Shown piece by piece: positions 59,084 through 64,000 of a stretch of DNA of 64,000 nt. Position numbers and translations under genes: made by a program. How positions within the stretch are numbered: the stretch's first letter is position 1; each line of letters starts with the position of its first letter. Under the pieces are notes generated by a model. The model saw only the letters and a program-made list of their open reading frames with translations, ran no database searches and was not told the origin of the DNA. Origin of the DNA: Flavobacteriales bacterium (GTDB lineage: Bacteria > Bacteroidota > Bacteroidia > Flavobacteriales_F > PHOS-HE28); NCBI GenBank assembly GCA_016710015.1, contig JADJLR010000001.1:248001-312000 (forward strand), read 5' to 3'.

Positions 59084-60436
59084 ATGAGACGAGTGTTACC
59101 CTTCGCCATACTGGGCGTTTTGACCATGAGCACCACCCAGGCACAGGAACCGAATTTGGTCAATAACGGAGGTTTCGAGACCCGGTCCCCGGAAGTGAAG
59201 ACCTGGGATGAACTGTCCCGCGCCTCAGGTTGGTCCAACGCCAATGGCGGATCGGCTGATGTGTTCAGCAGCTTGGGAAAGGCGACCACCGTCGGTATCC
59301 CGGACAATGAATTGGGAACGAGCAACGCATTTGAAGGTGAGAGCTACGCCGGTTTCGTGGCTTGGAAGGATGATCAGCGCCCCAATTGGAAACGCATGTT
59401 CAATGGTCGGGATGAACAGCCCACCCGCGATGCGTGGAATCAATACAGCGAGTACATGGAAATGGCCCTCACGAGCCCCTTGATCAAGGACCAGAAATAC
59501 GACATCAGCTTCATGGTGAAGCTTGCAAGCAACAGTGACCGAGCGATCAGCGGGATCGGTGCCCATTGCTCGTCCACCGAGCTGAAGTACGCTCATCGTC
59601 ACTTCCTTTCGGAATCAGCGGATGTGAGCAGCACCACGATCCTGGACAACAAGAAGGATTGGGTGGAAGTGAAAGGCATGTTCGTGGCCGATGGAGATGA
59701 GAAGTTCATCGTGATCGGCGCTTTCGGTGCCAAGGAGAAGAAGGATGTGATCGAAGGCGCTGATAATCAACGCGCTTACTATTACATCGATGGCATCGCC
59801 CTCCGCTTGCACCCCGAAGACGACCGGGACAAGGACGGCGTACCGGACAAGGAGGATAGCTGCCCGGACGAAGCCGGCTTAGCCACCTTGGGTGGATGCC
59901 CGGATGGTGACGGGGACGGCGTTGCCGACAAAATGGATGCCTGCCCGACGCTTGCTGGTCCAGTGACCCAGCAAGGCTGCCCAGATAGCGACGGAGATGG
60001 CATTGCCGACAATGTGGACAAGTGCCCGAAAGTGGCTGGTGTGAAGGAAATGAAGGGTTGCCCAGCGATCAAGGAAGAAACCAAGAAGCTCTTCGAGAAG
60101 GCCCTCACAGGGATCCAGTTCGAGACCGGTAGCGCTGTGATCAAGAAAAGCAGCTACGGCATTCTGGATCAGGTGGTCAGCGTAATGAACGAGAATCCTG
60201 AGTACAATTTGGAGGTACACGGCCACACGGATAGCCAAGGTGACGATGCCAAGAACCTGACCCTCAGCGAGAAGCGCGCTGCCTCGGTGCGTGACTACTT
60301 GACCGAGAAAGGGGTGAATGGCGATCGTCTCCGATCCTCTGGCCACGGCGAGACCGCGCCGGTTGCGGACAACGGCACGAGCGCGGGTCGCGCTAAGAAC
60401 CGCCGCGTGGAATTCAAGGTGATGTTCTGGGAGTGA
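59084..60436 (+). CDS. OmpA family protein with beta-sandwich N-domain and type 3 repeats
   Basis: A 450-residue outer-membrane-associated protein (signal MRRVLPFAILGVLTMSTTQAQ). Residues 23-245 form a beta-sandwich domain, the same module as the separate protein at 9.7 kb. Residues 246-325 hold thrombospondin type 3-like calcium repeats: DRDKDGVPDKEDSCPDEAG, DGDGDGVADKMDACP and DSDGDGIADNVDKCP. The C-terminal OmpA domain (about 335-450) has IQFETGSAVIKKSSYGILDQ, YNLEVHGHTDSQGDD, LSEKRAASVRDYLTEKGV and NRRVEFKV, which binds peptidoglycan. It probably links the outer membrane to the wall. A strong terminator follows. Confidence 0.92.
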   Translation: MRRVLPFAILGVLTMSTTQAQEPNLVNNGGFETRSPEVKTWDELSRASGWSNANGGSADVFSSLGKATTVGIPDNELGTSNAFEGESYAGFVAWKDDQRPNWKRMFNGRDEQPTRDAWNQYSEYMEMALTSPLIKDQKYDISFMVKLASNSDRAISGIGAHCSSTELKYAHRHFLSESADVSSTTILDNKKDWVEVKGMFVADGDEKFIVIGAFGAKEKKDVIEGADNQRAYYYIDGIALRLHPEDDRDKDGVPDKEDSCPDEAGLATLGGCPDGDGDGVADKMDACPTLAGPVTQQGCPDSDGDGIADNVDKCPKVAGVKEMKGCPAIKEETKKLFEKALTGIQFETGSAVIKKSSYGILDQVVSVMNENPEYNLEVHGHTDSQGDDAKNLTLSEKRAASVRDYLTEKGVNGDRLRSSGHGETAPVADNGTSAGRAKNRRVEFKVMFWE

Positions 60437-60457
60437 TCCCGAATTGCTCCGAACGAA

Positions 60458-60486
60458 AAGGCCATCTCTTCGGAGGTGGTCTTTTT
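60458..60486 (+). terminator. Intrinsic terminator after the OmpA-type gene
   Basis: An 11-bp stem (AAGGCCATCTC with GAGGTGGTCTT, two G-T pairs) with a TTCG tetraloop is followed by a run of T, 21 bases after the stop codon. Confidence 0.9.
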
Positions 60487-60933
60487 GTTTACCCCCACGC
60501 GCATTGGGATCGGAATATGATCCAACAGTGAGCCGATAATTCCCTGACCACCAATCAACCACCTCGAACGGATCAAAGGCATCCGCTGGTCGGCTGGATC
60601 AGAATGGACCCAGAAAGGGTGGCCCAAACGTCATTGAGGTGAAGGTTCAGAAGATGGATCCCTGCAGAAGAGTTCCGCGAACGTCCCCAGGCAGCGAGCC
60701 TTTCGCCGGAGCGTCCGAAACCTCACGAAGGCCCGGGACACACCTTGGAGAGACCGGATACCCCCTCCTATCCGATCCAGGCGTTGCGGTTGCGGTGGGC
60801 AGAGACTCTCCTAACCCAATGGCTTTGGGGCCGCTTGGCGACGCTCCCTGAACACCGATCTTATAACACAATTCTTACAGACCGAAAGCGATGCCTTCGT
60901 ATACACTTCGCTCGTTACACATCGATACCGTTC

Positions 60934-61157
60934 CTAAGGCTATCGCCTCTTGTTTCTGCGACCCCGCTGGGGTCGTTCTCCCATGGGGGCAGTTTCTATT
61001 TTCTGTGACCCCTCTGGGGTCAGAACGCAGCACCGATCATTCTCCTTGTGGTTGACCCCAGCGGGGTCACAGAAAATAGAATGAGTCGGATGAAGGTGTT
61101 CGACCCCAGCGGAGTCGCAGAAGCTTGGTGCGTAAGGTATTTGAGGCGACAGCCCTG
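60934..61157. mobile_element. Second copy of the MITE-like element
   Basis: This unit repeats the order of the copy at 36.1 kb: GGCTATCGCCTC at the left, CGACCCCGCTGGGGTCG, TGACCCCTCTGGGGTCAGAACGCAGCAC, then GACCCCAGCGGGGTC and an inverted GAGGCGACAGCCCTG at the right end. Its termini are less perfect, and only ATACC recurs just outside both ends, so it seems older. It encodes no protein. Confidence 0.75.
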
Positions 61158-61224
61158 ATACCATGACGAGGGTTGCTCTACCAGCGGCAGTGCGAAGTCC
61201 GGATCGGTGGCCAGTTGGAACGCA

Positions 61225-61256
61225 AAAAGGGCCGTTCCTTCCGGAACGGCCCTTTT
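61225..61256 (-). terminator. Intrinsic terminator after the beta-barrel gene
   Basis: A perfect 14-bp stem (AAAAGGGCCGTTCC with its complement) and a 4-base loop lie 20 bases after the minus-strand stop. Read on the minus strand the stem ends in TTTTT. Confidence 0.92.
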
Positions 61257-61276
61257 CAAGATAAAGGACTTCTTGC

Positions 61277-62137
61277 TTACTGGAAGTAGAAGTTCAAGCC
61301 GATGCGCGCACCGCTAACACCGGTGTCGATGCTGAAGTGGTTCGACTTAGTACCCCCTTCCTCGGTCACCGACTGCACAGCACCCGTGTTCGGGGTGGTG
61401 GTAGAAGGGATCCAGTATTCGGTGGTGGTCTCGGAGTACCCTTCGCTCGACATTGCGAGGCCCCAAGTGTACTCACCGCTCAAAGACAGCTTAGGAGCAG
61501 CGAACCACTCCACGCCAGCGAAGGCACCCAAGCCTACGGCGAAGACGCCACCGCGCTTCACTTCGGTGTCGCGGCTTCCCTGAAGGTCGTTGGAGAGTGG
61601 GTTGCCGTACTCATAGGTGGTCTTACCGCTACCGAAGCCAATGTTCAGTTCACCACCGTAGATACCCACAACGCGGGTGCTACCGATACGCTTCTCGAGG
61701 CCTGCACCGAGTTGGATCGCCATGTAACCTTCTTTCATCACGTTTTCCACCGTTGGATACGGAGTTGGAAACGTTGGAGGGTTCGGAACGGGCACTTGAT
61801 CCACGAGCTCCGTGGTCTTGTCACTACCGAATCCGATGCGAAGGCGACCGCGATAAGCCGTATTGGCGTCGATCAACTTCTTTCCGCCGATGACCACTTC
61901 CTGTCCGCCGCTGCCGGTGCTGGAGAAGAAATTGTTCAAAGCCACACCACCGTTGCCAGTGCTGCCATTGAACAGGTTGCCAGCGTATTCCAGGAGTGGG
62001 GTGGCTTCAAAAGTCAGGCCCCAGTCACCGCTCTGGCTGAGCCAATTCTCACCGCGGTTGCTGGTGATCTCCCCCGTTTGAGCGGAGGCCGTCATGGCAG
62101 CGACCATGGCTGCCGAGAACAGTAAATGCTTCTTCAT
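61277..62137 (-). CDS. Outer membrane beta-barrel protein
   Basis: A 286-residue protein with signal peptide MKKHLLFSAAMVAAMTASAQ. The mature part alternates hydrophobic and polar residues in beta-strands rich in Gly, Thr and Tyr, for example YRGRLRIGFGSDKT, VVGIYGGELNIGFGSGKTTYEYG and GLAMSSEGYSETTTEYW, and it ends in ARIGLNFYFQ, with the aromatic residue near the C-terminus that outer membrane barrels use for assembly. Its length suggests eight to ten strands. Function unknown; a structural role or narrow channel is likely. It has its own perfect terminator. Confidence 0.8.
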   Translation of the reverse strand: MKKHLLFSAAMVAAMTASAQTGEITSNRGENWLSQSGDWGLTFEATPLLEYAGNLFNGSTGNGGVALNNFFSSTGSGGQEVVIGGKKLIDANTAYRGRLRIGFGSDKTTELVDQVPVPNPPTFPTPYPTVENVMKEGYMAIQLGAGLEKRIGSTRVVGIYGGELNIGFGSGKTTYEYGNPLSNDLQGSRDTEVKRGGVFAVGLGAFAGVEWFAAPKLSLSGEYTWGLAMSSEGYSETTTEYWIPSTTTPNTGAVQSVTEEGGTKSNHFSIDTGVSGARIGLNFYFQ

Positions 62138-62358
62138 GGTTTATTGATTAGGTGCTTGTTTGGTTTCGATGTTGGTTTGCTTTATTACAGGACGAAGGTC
62201 GTTGCATAGAGCGGTGCAAGTTTATGAACTTTTCTACACTCTATACACAGCCTTTTGTTGATTTCGACGATTTCCTTTGGTCTCTCTAAGAAGGAACATC
62301 GTGTTGATCCCTCCTGAACGGGGGCAAATATGCGGTCTTTTTCTGAAACGCCGCATGA

Positions 62359-63006
62359 TCATTTCGCTTTGTCTTGTAGCATAGGTACAAAGCGGAAAGC
62401 GCCGTGGTCCACCTTGGCCATGGCTCCATCGGCCTTTCGCTCCAGTTTGAACATGCGCTGCTCCTCTCCTTCCCCTACGGGAATGACCAAGCTGCCCCCC
62501 ACTTTCAATTGGCCTTCCAGCGCAACCGGGATCCACGGCGCACCACAGGTCACCAGGATCCGATCGAAGGGTGCTTCCTTGGGCAGGCCCTCGAAACCGT
62601 CGCCGTAATAGGCGCTGAACCGATAGCCCATGCCCTTGAGCCGCTCCTTGGTCTGGAGATAGAGCGGCTTGTGCCGTTCTACAGTGAACACCTTGCAGCC
62701 CAATTCACAAAGCACGGCGGTCTGGTACCCACTTCCGGTACCGATCTCCAAAACCTTCATGCCCGGCGCAATTTCCAGCAGTTGGGTCTGGAAGGCCACG
62801 GTATAGGGCTGACTGATGGTTTGTCCGCAAAGGATCGGAAAGGCAATGTCCTGATAAGCCAGATCGAGGAAGGCAGTATCGTCGATGAAGCCATGGCGAG
62901 GCACTTTGCCTATGGCTTGAAGCACGGCCCCATCGCTGATGCCTTTGGTCCGAAGCAGGTCCACCAAGCGTCGCCGAAGACCTTGGTGCCGATAATCATC
63001 CTTCAC
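62359..63006 (-). CDS. pcm: Protein-L-isoaspartate O-methyltransferase
   Basis: A 215-residue SAM-dependent methyltransferase that repairs isoaspartyl residues. It has VPRHGFIDDTAFLDLAYQD, the family active-site segment LCGQTISQPYTVAFQTQLL, the SAM-binding VLEIGTGSGYQTAVLCELG and FDRILVTCGAPWIPVALEGQLKVGGSLVIPVG. All hallmark motifs are present. The start is GTG at 63006 (MKDDYRHQG) or GTG at 63018; TACTTTCG just upstream would leave 63018 at the transcript start, so 63006 is preferred. It diverges from the oxidoreductase gene. Confidence 0.93.
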   Translation of the reverse strand: MKDDYRHQGLRRRLVDLLRTKGISDGAVLQAIGKVPRHGFIDDTAFLDLAYQDIAFPILCGQTISQPYTVAFQTQLLEIAPGMKVLEIGTGSGYQTAVLCELGCKVFTVERHKPLYLQTKERLKGMGYRFSAYYGDGFEGLPKEAPFDRILVTCGAPWIPVALEGQLKVGGSLVIPVGEGEEQRMFKLERKADGAMAKVDHGAFRFVPMLQDKAK

Positions 63007-63243
63007 GTGCGATACCACGCGGCGAAAGTAATCCGCCGATCAGCCAAACCCACTGCGCTACGATCCACATTCTGCGCTGCGCTGCTGAGGTGGCTATTGG
63101 AGATAGCCGACACGCAACGGTGTGAGGGTGCTAAGGTGCGGAGGCGACCACTAGTTTCTCTGGAAACATGGGGCCACGAAGCCGTACTTTCGCCGCCCTT
63201 TGGCCCTGCACCCGAAGAAAGCAGGTCCTGATGGGGTTTGAAG

Positions 63244-64000
63244 ATGAGCGAACGACTGCGGATAGGTGTATTCGGGGCTGGCCACTTGGGTCGGATCCAC
63301 ATTCAACAACTGTTGGAGCTGCCAAGCTGGGAGGTAGTAGGCTTCTATGATCCGCATCCGGAAAAGTGCGCGGCGATCACGGCCGAATTCGGTGTGAATG
63401 CTTGTACGGAACCCGGCGAACTGTTCGCAAAGGTGGATGTGATCGACGTGGTCACCCCAACGATCACCCATTTCGCGCTGGCTTCCTCCGCCTTGATAAA
63501 GGGAAAGCACGTATTCATCGAAAAGCCCCTCGCCCAGACCGTTCAAGAGGCGGAGGACCTGGTCGCACTGGCGACAAAACACGACCGGATGGTGCAAGTG
63601 GGGCACGTGGAGCGGTTCAACCCCGCATTTCGGGCGGCCCTCCCCTATTTCGCGGACCCGATGTTTATTGAGACCCACCGATTGGCCCAATTCAACCCAC
63701 GGGGCACGGACGTTAGTGTGGTACTGGACCTGATGATCCACGACATCGACATCGTCCAGCATGTGGTCAAAAGCCCTGTGGTGGACATTCGGGCAAGCGG
63801 CGTGGCCGTGGTAAGCGACACGCCGGACATCGCGAATGCCCGACTCGCCTTCGCCAATGGCTGTGTGGCGAACCTCACTGCGAGCCGGATCAGCCTGAAG
63901 AATATGCGCAAGAGCCGATTCTTCCAGCGCGATGCGTACATCGCGGTGGACATGCTGGAGAAAAGCGCCGAGATCGTCCGGATGCGGACCGTGGAAGGGG
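63244..64000 (+). CDS. Gfo/Idh/MocA family oxidoreductase, 3' end outside the window
   Basis: The frame starts at the ATG at 63244 and runs off the right edge after 252 codons. The Rossmann motif is LRIGVFGAGHLGRIHIQQL, the conserved EKP is in GKHVFIEKPLAQTV, and VGHVERFNPAF and LDLMIHDIDIVQ follow, with the active-site His/Asp in the latter. It is an NAD(P)-dependent sugar or sugar-nucleotide oxidoreductase. The VGHVERFNPAFRAA pattern is shared with a Bacteroidota group next to envelope genes (inference). The substrate is unknown. Confidence 0.88.
   Translation, partial: MSERLRIGVFGAGHLGRIHIQQLLELPSWEVVGFYDPHPEKCAAITAEFGVNACTEPGELFAKVDVIDVVTPTITHFALASSALIKGKHVFIEKPLAQTVQEAEDLVALATKHDRMVQVGHVERFNPAFRAALPYFADPMFIETHRLAQFNPRGTDVSVVLDLMIHDIDIVQHVVKSPVVDIRASGVAVVSDTPDIANARLAFANGCVANLTASRISLKNMRKSRFFQRDAYIAVDMLEKSAEIVRMRTVEG

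Larger units (their letters stand above)
60437..61276. other. 840-base gene-free stretch
   Basis: Between the OmpA-type gene and the convergent beta-barrel gene I find no credible coding region. It holds two terminators and the second MITE-like copy. The remaining 60490-60930 has modest open frames on both strands with no recognisable protein; one frame contains YPLLSDPG, reminiscent of tetrapyrrole methylases such as RsmI, but the context does not continue, so it may be a decayed fragment or chance. Confidence 0.5.

Noticed and set aside
60639..60851. YPLLSDPG motif resembling RsmI-type methyltransferases
   Set aside because: The similarity stops after a dozen residues and does not resume in any frame; kept only as a possible decayed fragment.
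1..64000. tRNA or rRNA genes
   Set aside because: No T-loop or acceptor-stem pattern or rRNA-like conserved stretch was found by eye; a covariance search could still reveal small RNAs.

Overview
This window comes from a Bacteroidota chromosome, most likely an uncultured Flavobacteriales-like lineage with unusually high GC for that group. The evidence is: cell-surface proteins ending in type IX secretion (T9SS) sorting domains, a PorE-like periplasmic protein, an OmpA-type protein with calcium-binding repeats, MORN-variant proteins, Bacteroidota-type promoters (TTG ... TAnnTTTG), weak ribosome binding sites, and a PadR-PspC pair. The taxonomic placement is inference. I see no rRNA, tRNA, CRISPR array or prophage.

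Layout. 1-5 kb: the N-terminal part of a giant secreted PKD/Ig-like protein running off the left edge, an alpha/beta hydrolase, a TerC membrane protein and a small T9SS cargo protein. 5-8 kb: hisS followed by hutH on the minus strand. 8-12.5 kb: a TPR protein, a palindromic repeat, a coiled-coil protein, a stand-alone paralogue of an OmpA N-terminal domain and a choice-of-anchor-B protein. 12.5-16.4 kb: a 48-residue basic protein, ettA, a GT-C type membrane protein and a small membrane protein. 16.5-20.7 kb: a PadR regulator with a clear operator/promoter, a PspC protein, an arginase-family enzyme and a DsbA-like protein. 20.8-26.8 kb: a four-gene envelope O-acylation cassette made of a lytic-transglycosylase-like LysM protein lacking its catalytic Glu, two SGNH hydrolases and an MBOAT acyltransferase. 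26.8-30.7 kb: an ECF sigma factor with a small zinc-binding partner, a sugar-nucleotide epimerase, a glycosyltransferase and a MORN protein. 30.7-36.1 kb: a repeat-rich T9SS cargo protein, two L,D-transpeptidases and a DUF6056-like membrane protein. 36.1-41.4 kb: a MITE-like element with terminal repeats and a target duplication, a GT2, recR, a GT2 fused to a gutted sugar-phosphate transferase, and an E2 acyltransferase. 41.5-50.2 kb: a PorE-like protein, a DEDDh exonuclease, an FAH-family enzyme and a Kdo cluster. 50.3-54.8 kb: a tightly overlapping operon mnmA-lipoprotein-subtilase-aat-DUF2141. 55-64 kb: a MORN protein, a transaldolase, a YciO/Sua5-like protein, nnr, an OmpA protein, a second copy of the MITE-like element, a beta-barrel, pcm and a Gfo/Idh/MocA oxidoreductase running off the right edge.

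The most interesting locus is kdsA - transaldolase::CBS - kdsC-like (45.2-47.8 kb). Kdo synthesis needs D-arabinose 5-phosphate, normally made by KdsD, a SIS domain fused to two CBS domains. Here a transaldolase/fructose-6-phosphate-aldolase domain carries a KdsD-like CBS pair and sits between kdsA and a KdsC-like phosphatase. A separate canonical transaldolase lies at 56.1 kb. This suggests, but does not prove, a non-canonical or differently regulated supply of the Kdo precursor. Much of the rest of the window also serves the cell envelope: peptidoglycan cross-linking, O-acylation, glycosyltransferases and surface proteins.
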